DNA from: Tabrizicola_A sp964393035
Lineage (GTDB): Bacteria; Pseudomonadota; Alphaproteobacteria; Rhodobacterales; Rhodobacteraceae
Direction of reading: 5' to 3'
Assembly (NCBI GenBank): GCA_964393035.1
Contig: CAYMRX010000007.1
Location: 1 to 64,000 of the forward strand
DNA: 64,000 nt
Position 1 is the first letter of the stretch. Each line of letters begins with the position of its first letter. This document shows, one piece after another, positions 1 through 7,352 of this stretch. The notes beneath the pieces are model-generated. The model worked only from the letters and a program-made list of their open reading frames with translations. It did no database searches and was not told the DNA's origin. The translations under genes and the position numbers were made by a program.

Positions 1-92
1 CCCTCGCCGCAACAGTCATGTTCTGGCTATGATGCGAGAACGAGTCCTGACCCTACATTCCAAAACTGAATAATTGAAAGAGTATAATCAGA

Positions 93-866
93 ATGACCAA
101 TGCAATTGATGCCAACGGCAACGCAGTTTCCAATACTTCCAACCTTGCCCCCACCAATGACCTCCGGGCGACAGGGCGGGACATTCAAGCCGAGAAGGTA
201 GCCGATGGTCGTTACTCCAAGGTATCAACGTACATCAATGACGACGAAGCCAACGATAACCCAAACATTGTAATGCGCGATGGTTCTCGCCAGCATGTCT
301 CGGGAGGGTATCGTCCGGATGACATTGTGCGAGTTGGGGGCATGGACATGGCCTATGAAACTGCGGTTTCCTTGGGGTTGATCCAAGGGGGTACCGTGAC
401 CACCCCACAGCAAGCCTTTGCGGCTGACTCTGAGAACTACCCCAACGAGGCCTCGGTGGATTCCCGACCTGCGGTTGCGAAGTTGCTTGAGGGCCAGATT
501 GAACTCGCGATGGGTGAAACATCTCCCGCCGTTCTCGACACCTTCGCCAAGGATATCGTCACCTTTGGCGACCTGAGCGAGGAAGGTTTCGCCTTCGCAC
601 AGACCCGCCTCGGGATGAGCGAACAAGTGGTACGTTCCATCTATGCCGAAATGCAGGAAGCCGGGGGGCAGGTCATGTCAGACTTCATGGAAGTAGGGGG
701 TGGTCTCGGGGCAGACCGGATTGATTTCCTTGTGGACCGCGCCGAGTACGGCACACGACAAGAACAGGAAATTGTCCGGGGTCTGTGGGTCAAGGCAGCT
801 ACCGGAAAGCTGACCCGTGCGGCAGCGACCCAAGCTTTCGACAAGCTGTATGCGCCCTATGAGTGA
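93..866 (+). CDS. Phage-like hypothetical protein (257 aa)
   Basis: I do not recognise a family. The protein is acidic and soluble, without signal peptide or membrane segment. Its N-terminal third is low in complexity and rich in Asn, Asp and Thr; the rest looks helical. Base composition is visibly less GC-rich than the chromosome downstream. It overlaps the next gene by 8 bases, and the run of three short, tightly packed genes resembles a phage structural or packaging block. A purine-rich GAAAGAG stands about 10 bases before the ATG. A virion or scaffold role is only a guess from context. Confidence 0.6.
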   Translation: MTNAIDANGNAVSNTSNLAPTNDLRATGRDIQAEKVADGRYSKVSTYINDDEANDNPNIVMRDGSRQHVSGGYRPDDIVRVGGMDMAYETAVSLGLIQGGTVTTPQQAFAADSENYPNEASVDSRPAVAKLLEGQIELAMGETSPAVLDTFAKDIVTFGDLSEEGFAFAQTRLGMSEQVVRSIYAEMQEAGGQVMSDFMEVGGGLGADRIDFLVDRAEYGTRQEQEIVRGLWVKAATGKLTRAAATQAFDKLYAPYE

Positions 867-1110
867 TCTTTCCATGGACGGCCAGAGCGACGAGCTGAAT
901 GCCACCAGAGCCGACCTTGAACGATTGAATGGTCTCGTTATCCACGCTCTCATTCGCAAGATTGAAGCCGACGAAGCAACAGCAACCGATATCGGCAATG
1001 CCGTGAAGGTGCTGATATCCAACCGAGTGCATCCCAAGGAACCTGAGGGATACTCAGGGTACACCAACGGTATCCAAGAGTCCGACATGGCTTTCCCTGT
1101 CAGATTCTAA
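859..1110 (+). CDS. Small phage protein, possibly terminase small subunit / DNA maturase A
   Basis: This is an 83-residue protein starting at the ATG that overlaps the stop of the upstream gene (ATGAGTGA junction). An earlier in-frame ATG at 850 is possible but less likely. The middle is helical and reads IRKIEADEATATDIGNAV, followed by KVLISN. That resembles the 'ATAxDixxAxxxLKxN' pattern common in small terminase subunits of short-tailed phages. The size also fits DNA maturase A of T7-like phages (about 90 residues). The match is by eye and weak. Composition matches the neighbouring phage-like genes rather than the host chromosome. Confidence 0.45.
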   Translation: MSDLSMDGQSDELNATRADLERLNGLVIHALIRKIEADEATATDIGNAVKVLISNRVHPKEPEGYSGYTNGIQESDMAFPVRF

Positions 1111-1116
1111 CGCTTG

Positions 1117-1147
1117 GGGAGAGGGGGGAACGATCCTTACCTCTCCC
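1117..1147 (+). terminator. Hairpin between phage-like genes
   Basis: GGGAGAGG at 1117-1124 can pair with CCTCTCCC at 1140-1147 across a 15-base loop. A short CCTTTT follows at 1151. It may be a weak terminator or processing hairpin between the second and third phage-like genes. The large loop lowers confidence. Confidence 0.35.
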
Positions 1148-1170
1148 TCACCTTTTGGAGTTATCCTGTT

Positions 1171-1683
1171 ATGACTGATGAATATGACCCCCTAGATGGG
1201 GAACCCTCGTACAGCCCCGGAGAGGCTCAAGGAGGGGTAGAGGGCTTCCTTGAGTCCCTCTCTGCGTACACCCCCGGAGAGGCCCCCAGTGACTCTCTCT
1301 TGGACTCTGCCGACCCACTACAGGCGAAGTTACATGAGGCCATCAAAGACCCCCTCCGTATCCTTGGCCCCGAGTTCTTTGAGGAAGCGATGGCAGGGTT
1401 GTTTAAGCGGCGGGTGATCTTGGACGAAGCGGCTAACCGGGGAATGATCGTCACCGCCATAGATGGCCGGATGGTCTACCTCTACCGGGACGAGCGGTCA
1501 CGGGCCAGGTACGTCTTTGAGGGTATCATGGGGCTGACTTGGCCCTGTACAAAAGGCTTTCTCGAGAAGCGAGAGTTGTACCAGCGGTTTGACCAAGGGT
1601 GGGCTAACGGGGAATTGACGTTCCTCTCGTGCGTCCCTCTGGCAGATGTGGACTCGTACCGTGATGCCCTTACCGAAAAATAG
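1171..1683 (+). CDS. Phage-like hypothetical protein (170 aa)
   Basis: No family recognised. The start is fixed by a good ribosome binding site, TTTGGAG at 1154-1160, ten bases before the ATG. A longer frame reading back to 1114 lacks such a site. The first 50 residues are Pro/Gly/Ser/Glu-rich and contain a repeated SPGEA/TPGEA motif, so probably disordered. The remainder (about 55-170) is a compact mixed alpha/beta region ending near DVDSYRDALTEK. It is the last gene before tRNA-Val and has the lower GC of the phage-like block. Confidence 0.6.
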   Translation: MTDEYDPLDGEPSYSPGEAQGGVEGFLESLSAYTPGEAPSDSLLDSADPLQAKLHEAIKDPLRILGPEFFEEAMAGLFKRRVILDEAANRGMIVTAIDGRMVYLYRDERSRARYVFEGIMGLTWPCTKGFLEKRELYQRFDQGWANGELTFLSCVPLADVDSYRDALTEK

Positions 1684-1848
1684 TTCAATGTTCGATCCGG
1701 TAGCGGAGTGTAAGGGTTGACGAGCGATTCTTCCGTACAGTATTGAGGTCTCAGATACCCCGAGAAAAGCCCAATTTGGACCCTCGGAGTGCTTGGTAGA
1801 TCGGTCGTTTTTCTAGGGTAAAACCCTGAAAAACCTCAGGAAAACCGG

Positions 1849-1924
1849 GGGCGGTTAGCTCAGTTGGTAGAGCGTCTCGTTTACACCGAGAATGTCGGGG
1901 GTTCGAGTCCCTCACCGCCCACCA
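1849..1924 (+). tRNA. tRNA-Val(TAC)
   Basis: This is a 76-base cloverleaf with acceptor stem GGGCGGT/ACCGCCC, T arm GGTTCGAGTCC, anticodon loop TTTACAC (anticodon TAC) and an encoded CCA end. A small AGGGT-AAA-ACCCT hairpin lies just upstream at 1815-1827. A TTGACG at 1717 could be part of its promoter. The phage-like genes end 165 bases before its 5' end. Confidence 0.95.
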
Positions 1925-2041
1925 TCCCCCATTCATTGACCCCATCACTGGCCCCCATCTGCACAGGTCTTGCGCGCCCGCGCGGATTGGGACGGCTGAA
2001 ATTTTTTCCTATATCATCATGGCAACCATCAGGAGCCTGCC

Positions 2042-2980
2042 ATGAGCTGGAACCCGCTTCTTGATCCGACCGTGCCCTTGGGCGATGCGGTGGACGCCAT
2101 CGAAACCGTCATCGTGCCGCGCGCCCGCGATCTGGGCGGGTTCGAGGTGCGCCGGGCTCTGCCGTCGGTGCAGCGCCAGATGGTCGGGCCCTTCATCTTT
2201 TTCGACCAGATGGGTCCGGCGGAATTTCTGACCGGGCAGGGGATTGATGTGCGCCCCCACCCGCATATCGGCCTTGCGACGGTGACCTATCTCTTGAAGG
2301 GCCGCATGCACCACCGCGACAGTCTTGGCACCGATCAGTGGATCACGCCGGGCGAGGTGAACCTGATGACGGCGGGCCATGGCATCACCCATTCCGAACG
2401 CACAGATGGCCCGATGCGCACGGCACCCCATGCGATGTTCGGGTTGCAGACCTGGCTCGCGCTGCCGCTGTCGCATGAGGACCGCGCGGCGGAGTTTCAC
2501 AACGCGCCAGAGGCGGCGCTGCCGATGCTGGAGGGCGAGGGCAAGACGCTGCGACTGATTCTGGGCAAGGCCTGGGGGGCAGAGGCCCCGGTGCCGACCG
2601 CCTCGGAAACTTTTTACGCCGATGCCACGCTGGCGCCGGGGGCCGGTCTGCCGCTGCCGGACAATCACGAGGATCGCGGGGTCTATATCCTGTCCGGTTC
2701 GGTGGTTTCTGGCGGGGTCACCTATGAGGCCGGGCGCATGCTGGTGTTCCGTCCCGGCGATGCGGTGTCGGTCAAGGCCGGGGCGGCGGGCGCGCGGCTT
2801 ATGGTCTTGGGCGGGGCCACGATGGAAGGGCCGCGGCATATCTGGTGGAACTTTGTCGCCTCCACGAAAGAGCGGATCGAGGCCGCGAAAGAGGCATGGC
2901 GGGCCGGCGATTGGGCGCATGGGCGCTTCCGGCTGCCGCCGGGGGATGACGGTGAATATATCCCCGCACCGGATCGTTGA
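2042..2980 (+). CDS. Pirin family protein
   Basis: This is a bicupin protein of 312 residues, the normal length for pirins. The N-terminal cupin carries the metal-ligand pattern of the family: HPHIG with His73 and His75, and later GHGITHSER with His117 and Glu119. The C-terminal cupin domain follows from about residue 190. Some pirins have quercetin 2,3-dioxygenase activity, others act as redox or transcription cofactors, so the substrate cannot be named. No signal peptide; cytoplasmic. A purine-rich GGAGCC precedes the ATG. It stands alone between tRNA-Val and the tRNA-Asp pair. Confidence 0.9.
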   Translation: MSWNPLLDPTVPLGDAVDAIETVIVPRARDLGGFEVRRALPSVQRQMVGPFIFFDQMGPAEFLTGQGIDVRPHPHIGLATVTYLLKGRMHHRDSLGTDQWITPGEVNLMTAGHGITHSERTDGPMRTAPHAMFGLQTWLALPLSHEDRAAEFHNAPEAALPMLEGEGKTLRLILGKAWGAEAPVPTASETFYADATLAPGAGLPLPDNHEDRGVYILSGSVVSGGVTYEAGRMLVFRPGDAVSVKAGAAGARLMVLGGATMEGPRHIWWNFVASTKERIEAAKEAWRAGDWAHGRFRLPPGDDGEYIPAPDR

Positions 2981-3074
2981 TTTTCCCAACCTTTCCCGCC
3001 GCTTTCCCGCTTGACGCCGCCGACGGCCTTCCGTAATACCCACCCCACGCCGGGGCGACCCGGAAAGACGATGC

Positions 3075-3151
3075 GCGGTGGTAGCTCAGTTGGTTAGAGT
3101 ACCGGCCTGTCACGCCGGGGGTCGCGGGTTCGAGCCCCGTCCACCGCGCCA
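3075..3151 (+). tRNA. tRNA-Asp(GTC), copy 1
   Basis: This is a 77-base cloverleaf with acceptor stem GCGGTGG/CCACCGC, discriminator G and encoded CCA. Anticodon loop CTGTCAC gives anticodon GTC. It is identical to the copy starting 108 bases later. Confidence 0.95.
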
Positions 3152-3182
3152 GTCTTTCCCTTCGTCCTGAACGTGCAAATGC

Positions 3183-3259
3183 GCGGTGGTAGCTCAGTTG
3201 GTTAGAGTACCGGCCTGTCACGCCGGGGGTCGCGGGTTCGAGCCCCGTCCACCGCGCCA
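3183..3259 (+). tRNA. tRNA-Asp(GTC), copy 2
   Basis: Sequence-identical duplicate of the preceding tRNA-Asp, including two flanking 5' bases. It is separated from it by about 31 bases and followed directly by a strong terminator, so both are probably made as one precursor. Confidence 0.95.
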
Positions 3260-3264
3260 CTTGC

Positions 3265-3294
3265 AAAAAGCCCTGCCGCAAGGCGGGGCTTTTT
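3265..3294 (+). terminator. Rho-independent terminator of the tRNA-Asp pair
   Basis: AAAAAGCCCTGCC and GGCGGGGCTTTTT pair around a GCAA tetraloop and end in a T run. The A tract on the other side means it could also stop minus-strand transcripts arriving from the acetyltransferase gene. Confidence 0.85.
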
Positions 3295-3366
3295 GGGTTT
3301 TGCGGCCTATGCTTCGCCACGCGCCGCGGGTCCGCCGACAAGAGGGCGAAGCCGCCCGAGGCGGCC

Positions 3367-3801
3367 TCACAGCGTCAGGCGATAGCGGATATGCCCGTCA
3401 TCCGGCGTGATGCTGTCATAAAGTTTTCGCGCGGCGGCGTTGGTGATTTCGGTATTCCAGTAAAGCCGCTTCCAGCCCCGCATGCGGGCCAGCGCGGCAA
3501 GATCATCAATCAAGGCCCGACCCACGCCTTGCCCCCGCGCGGCGGGGTCAACGAACAGGTCTTCCAGATAGCAATCATCCCCCATCACCCAAGTGGAGGG
3601 GTGGTGCTGGTGAATGGCAAAGCCAAGCACCCGCGGCCCGGCAAAGGCCAATCGGGCTTTCATCGGGCAGCTTGGGTCCATCAGGCGTTGCCACGTGAAA
3701 TCCGTAACTTCCGGGGCGAGGTTCATCTCGTAATAGTCCAGAAACCCCGCCCAAAGCCGGCGCCATTCGGCCTCATGCGCCGCTTCGGCCCATGCGATCA
3801 T
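3367..3801 (-). CDS. GNAT family N-acetyltransferase
   Basis: A 144-residue protein with the acetyl-CoA binding motif A of GNAT enzymes, seen as LFVDPAARGQGVGRALI near residues 80-96, and the usual C-terminal beta strand with a conserved Tyr (KLYDSI). Acceptor substrate unknown. The chosen ATG overlaps the stop of the upstream M20 peptidase in an ATGA junction, so the two are probably translationally coupled. A longer frame starting 51 bases earlier would lie inside the peptidase gene. Context suggests a role tied to peptide or amino-acid breakdown, but this is inference. Confidence 0.85.
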   Translation of the reverse strand: MIAWAEAAHEAEWRRLWAGFLDYYEMNLAPEVTDFTWQRLMDPSCPMKARLAFAGPRVLGFAIHQHHPSTWVMGDDCYLEDLFVDPAARGQGVGRALIDDLAALARMRGWKRLYWNTEITNAAARKLYDSITPDDGHIRYRLTL

Positions 3802-5168
3802 GCCAGCTTGTCCAACAGGCGCGCCCAAGAGCGGATGCCTTTGTGGAAGCATTCGAGATCGTATTTCTCATTCGGGCTGTGGATCTGGTCATCGTCGCGG
3901 CCAAAGCCCAGAAGCATGGCGTCCATGCCGAGATAGGTCTTGAAATAGCCCGCAATCGGGATTGAGCCGCCGCAGCCGACATAGGCGGCGGCACGGCCCC
4001 ATTCTTCCCCCAAGGCCGCGCGGGCGGCTTCAAAGGCGGGGTCGTCGATCGACATCACCCCGGCGGGAGAATTGCCGTGGCCTTTCCATTCCACCCTGCA
4101 ATCGGCGGGAAGTTGCGCCTCGACCCAGGCGCGGAAATGGTTGCGGATCGCATGGGGGTCTTGCTCGCCCACCAGACGGAACGACACCTTGGCATGGGCC
4201 TCAGCCGGCAGCACGGTCTTGAACCCGTCGCCGGTATAGCCGCCCCAGATGCCGTTGATTTCGGCGGTGGGGCGCGACCAGATCATTTCCAAGGGCGTGC
4301 GGTCCTGTTCGCCTGCCGGAACCGACAGGCCGACATCGCCAAGGAAAGTGGCGTGGTCAAAGGCCAGCGCCTGCCATTGTTGGCGGATGGCGTCGGGCAG
4401 TTCGCTCACCCCGTCATAGAACTGCGGAATGGTGATGCGGCCGGTGGCGTCATGCATGCCCGCAAGGATGCGGGACAGCACACGGATCGGGTTTTGTGCG
4501 GCGCCACCATACATGCCGGAATGCAGATCCTTGCTCGCGGCGTGGATGGTCATTTCCTCGCCCAAAAGCCCGCGCAGCATGGTGACGATGGCGGGGGCGG
4601 TGTCCTGGAACAACCCGGTGTCGCAGATCAGCGCGATCTGGGCTTTCAACTCCTCGGCATTGTCTTTCAGGAAAGGAATCAGGCTGGGAGAGCCGGATTC
4701 CTCCTCGCCCTCCAGAAAGATCGTCAGCTTGCAGGGCAGGCTGCCGTGAACGGCCTTCCAAGCGCGCAACGCTTCAAGAAAGGTCATCAACTGGCCCTTG
4801 TCATCGGATGCACCACGGGCACGGATCACACGGCCCTTGGGCGTATCCTGAAGTTCCGGATCAAAGGGGTCACGGTCCCAAAGTGACAGGGGATCAACGG
4901 GTTGCACATCATAGTGACCGTAAAACAGCAGATGCGGGCCGCCCGTCCCGCCATGGGCCACCACCATCGGATGCCCCGGCGTCGGGCGGGCCGAGGCGTC
5001 AAACCCCAAGTCTTGCAGGTCAGCCACCAGCCAATCGGCGGCATGGGCGCAATCGGCCTTGTAGGCCGGGTCGGTTGAGATCGACGGGATGCGCAACAAT
5101 TGCATCAGCCGCTCCAATGCCTGCGGCAACTGATCGTCGATGCGGGCAAGAACGGCGTCCAGGGTCAT
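3798..5168 (-). CDS. M20 family metallopeptidase (dipeptidase)
   Basis: This is a 456-residue zinc peptidase of the M20 (CPG2/CNDP) family, likely a cytoplasmic dipeptidase. Visible metal and catalytic motifs are YGHYDVQPV (His85, Asp87), GASDDKGQ (Asp122/123), the EGEEESGS acidic pair at 155-157, a later Asp in LICDTG and His in the C-terminal HSPNE. A lid/dimerisation domain lies between about 200 and 360. Length is standard. It is first in a two-gene unit with the downstream GNAT gene. No signal peptide. An AGGAG-type site (GAGAAAGATC) precedes the ATG. Confidence 0.92.
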   Translation of the reverse strand: MTLDAVLARIDDQLPQALERLMQLLRIPSISTDPAYKADCAHAADWLVADLQDLGFDASARPTPGHPMVVAHGGTGGPHLLFYGHYDVQPVDPLSLWDRDPFDPELQDTPKGRVIRARGASDDKGQLMTFLEALRAWKAVHGSLPCKLTIFLEGEEESGSPSLIPFLKDNAEELKAQIALICDTGLFQDTAPAIVTMLRGLLGEEMTIHAASKDLHSGMYGGAAQNPIRVLSRILAGMHDATGRITIPQFYDGVSELPDAIRQQWQALAFDHATFLGDVGLSVPAGEQDRTPLEMIWSRPTAEINGIWGGYTGDGFKTVLPAEAHAKVSFRLVGEQDPHAIRNHFRAWVEAQLPADCRVEWKGHGNSPAGVMSIDDPAFEAARAALGEEWGRAAAYVGCGGSIPIAGYFKTYLGMDAMLLGFGRDDDQIHSPNEKYDLECFHKGIRSWARLLDKLA

Positions 5169-5278
5169 GATCTTTCTCCTATGGGTGAACCCATCTAGCC
5201 TATCAGGCGGCGGGGGACTGTCCAGTCTCCGCGGATTGCGTTATGAGGCCGCCAACTGCTGCCAAAAGGATCTTCACC

Positions 5279-5851
5279 ATGCTGCGCCTTGCCCCCGCCG
5301 GGATTGTTGCTCTTGCCCTCAGCCTCACCCCGGCGCTGGCCGAGCCGTTGACGGGCAAAGCGGCGAAAAAGCTGCTGTTCGCGCCGGTGACGGCCGAGGT
5401 CGAGATCATGGCCGAGGCTGGCCTTCCCGCCGATCAGGCCGAGATCCTGAAGACGGTCGGCGTCAGCCAGCCCTATTATGGCGCCATCGCCATCGCCCCC
5501 GATGAAGGGCTGATGTCGGAGGCCACGGTGGCGGCGGCGAATTTCCATGACACCGGATCGGCCGGCACGGCAGCCCTGGCCGAGTGCAACGCCAAGAAAA
5601 AGACCCCGACCGATTGCGTGATCGCGGCATATATCCGCCCCGAGGGCTGGAAAGATGCCGGTTTCAGCCTTTCGTCCGATGCGACCGCGACCCTGAAGGA
5701 TTATGCTCGTCGGAAGGGCGCGCTGGCGATCTCGCCCGCAACGGGGGCGTTCGGCATGGCCAAGGGCGATACGGCGGTTGAACAGGCCCTGACCAACTGC
5801 GCGGCAAAGAATGAAAAGGCCACCGATTGCGTGGTGGCGGTGCAAGACTGA
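5279..5851 (+). CDS. Exported hypothetical protein upstream of hemA
   Basis: A 190-residue protein with a clear signal peptide: MLRLAPAG start, hydrophobic core, and an ALA cleavage site near residue 21. I chose the ATG at 5279 because it begins the signal peptide directly; an upstream ATG at 5243 would add 12 residues. The mature part has two similar segments with Cys pairs (AECNAKKKTPTDCV and TNCAAKNEKATDCV), which suggests disulfides in the periplasm. I know of no function. Similar proteins beside alphaproteobacterial hemA are sometimes mislabelled as aminolevulinate synthase; the sequence has no PLP-enzyme features. Confidence 0.75.
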   Translation: MLRLAPAGIVALALSLTPALAEPLTGKAAKKLLFAPVTAEVEIMAEAGLPADQAEILKTVGVSQPYYGAIAIAPDEGLMSEATVAAANFHDTGSAGTAALAECNAKKKTPTDCVIAAYIRPEGWKDAGFSLSSDATATLKDYARRKGALAISPATGAFGMAKGDTAVEQALTNCAAKNEKATDCVVAVQD

Positions 5852-5867
5852 AAAGATACATCCCATA

Positions 5868-5882
5868 GGGACAATTTGTCCC
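5868..5882. promoter_or_regulatory. 15-bp palindrome upstream of hemA
   Basis: GGGACAA-T-TTGTCCC is a perfect inverted repeat just after the stop of the exported-protein gene and 18 bases before an FnrL-like box. The inner 11 bases, GACAATTTGTC, recur at 63827-63837 in another promoter region. It is probably an operator; the regulator is unknown. Confidence 0.5.
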
Positions 5883-5899
5883 GTTGTCAGGGCGCCCTC

Positions 5900-5913
5900 T
5901 TGATGCAAGTCAA
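5900..5913. promoter_or_regulatory. FnrL-type box upstream of hemA
   Basis: TTGAT-GCAA-GTCAA matches the FNR/FnrL consensus TTGAT-N4-ATCAA at 9 of 10 positions, about 90 bases before the hemA start. FnrL control of hemA is established in Rhodobacter sphaeroides, which makes this site credible. Confidence 0.65.
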
Positions 5914-6005
5914 GGAAGCCCGACCGGGGGCTGTGCCAAGACAGCGGCACAGGACAGACCACGACCAAGGTGTCCGCCGCGCTGGCGACACCCAGGAGAG
6001 ACGCG

Positions 6006-7235
6006 ATGAACTTTGATGCCGCCCTTGATGCCGCCCTTGCCCGTCTGCACGACGAAGGCCGCTACCGCACCTTCATCGAGATCGAGCGCGAGAAGGGGCA
6101 GTTCCCCCATGCCGTCTGGACCAAGCCCGATGGCTCGAAAAAGGACATCACGGTCTGGTGCGGCAATGACTATCTGGGCATGGGCCAGCACCCGGTGGTC
6201 TTGACCGCCATGCACGAGGCGCTGGAGGCGACCGGCGCCGGTTCGGGCGGCACGCGGAATATCTCGGGCACCACGGTGTATCACAAGCGGCTGGAGGCCG
6301 AGATCGCCGATCTGCATGGCAAAGAGGCGGCTTTGGTCTTCACCAGCGCCTATATCGCCAATGACGCGACGCTTTCGACGCTGCCGAAACTGTTTCCCGG
6401 CCTGATTATCTATTCCGATGCCCTGAACCATGCCTCGATGATCGAAGGCGTGCGCCGCAATGGCGGGGCCAAGCGGATTTTCCGCCACAATGATGTGGCC
6501 CATCTGCGCGAGTTGATCGCGGCGGATGACCCGGCCGCCCCCAAGCTGATCGCCTTTGAATCGATCTATTCGATGGATGGCGATTTCGGCCCGATCAAGG
6601 AAATCTGCGATCTGGCCGAGGAAGTGGGCGCGCTGACCTATATCGACGAAGTGCATGCCGTCGGCATGTATGGCCCGCGCGGGGCAGGGGTGGCCGAACG
6701 CGATGGCCAGATGGCCCGCATCGACATCATCAACGCCACGCTGGCCAAGGCTTATGGCGTTTTTGGTGGCTATATTGCTGCATCTGCAAAGATGGTGGAT
6801 GCCGTGCGGTCCTATGCGCCGGGCTTCATTTTCACCACCTCCTTGCCGCCCGCCGTGGCGGCGGGGGCTGCCGCCTCGATCGCGTTTCTGAAAACGGATG
6901 CGGGGCAGAAACTGCGCGACAGCCAGCAACTGAACGCCCGCATCCTGAAAATGCGGCTGCGCGGGCTTGGCCTGCCGATCATTGATCACGGGTCACATAT
7001 TGTGCCTGTGCATGTCGGCAACCCCATTCATTGCAAGATGTTGAGTGATATGTTGTTGGAAGACCACGGGATTTACGCCCAGCCGATCAACTTCCCCACC
7101 GTGCCGCGCGGCACCGAACGCCTGCGCTTCACCCCCTCGCCGGTGCATGATGCGGGACAGATCGACGGGCTTATCAAAGCGATGGACAGCCTGTGGCGGC
7201 ATTGTGCGCTGAATCGCGCCGAGATTTCCGCCTAA
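6006..7235 (+). CDS. hemA: 5-aminolevulinate synthase
   Basis: The enzyme condenses glycine with succinyl-CoA to 5-aminolevulinate, the first step of the C4 tetrapyrrole pathway (haem, and bacteriochlorophyll where present). The 409-residue length and sequence closely match Rhodobacter HemA. The PLP lysine is Lys248 in TLAKAYGVFGGY; the glycine-rich SGGTRNISG and IDEVHAVGMYG motifs are intact. The start at 6006 has an AGGAGA site six bases upstream; a longer frame from 5970 does not. Upstream lie a 15-bp palindrome and an FnrL-like box, suggesting oxygen-responsive expression. Monocistronic; cytoplasmic. Confidence 0.97.
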   Translation: MNFDAALDAALARLHDEGRYRTFIEIEREKGQFPHAVWTKPDGSKKDITVWCGNDYLGMGQHPVVLTAMHEALEATGAGSGGTRNISGTTVYHKRLEAEIADLHGKEAALVFTSAYIANDATLSTLPKLFPGLIIYSDALNHASMIEGVRRNGGAKRIFRHNDVAHLRELIAADDPAAPKLIAFESIYSMDGDFGPIKEICDLAEEVGALTYIDEVHAVGMYGPRGAGVAERDGQMARIDIINATLAKAYGVFGGYIAASAKMVDAVRSYAPGFIFTTSLPPAVAAGAAASIAFLKTDAGQKLRDSQQLNARILKMRLRGLGLPIIDHGSHIVPVHVGNPIHCKMLSDMLLEDHGIYAQPINFPTVPRGTERLRFTPSPVHDAGQIDGLIKAMDSLWRHCALNRAEISA

Positions 7236-7240
7236 GCTCT

Positions 7241-7256
7241 TTCTGCGCATGCAGAA
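7241..7256. repeat. Short inverted repeat after hemA
   Basis: TTCTGC and GCAGAA flank four bases just after the hemA stop. There is no T run, so it may be an operator for the downstream rodZ gene or a weak 3'-end hairpin rather than a terminator. Confidence 0.35.
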
Positions 7257-7352
7257 TCGTTTGCCCCGTGTTAGGGAATCGAGAATAGAGAAAAAATCGA
7301 GTCGCAGATCAGCGACCCATTTGGGACAAACGGGGCACATGGAGCAGATCGT

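Noticed and set aside
2009..3043. A 344-residue minus-strand frame opposite the pirin gene
   Set aside because: Arg/Gly/His-rich shadow of pirin; no motif and no start signal.
3075..3259. Direct repeat as insertion-sequence ends
   Set aside because: The repeat is fully explained by two identical tRNA-Asp genes.
5243..5278. Upstream start for the exported protein before hemA
   Set aside because: It would put twelve basic and polar residues before an otherwise perfect signal peptide.
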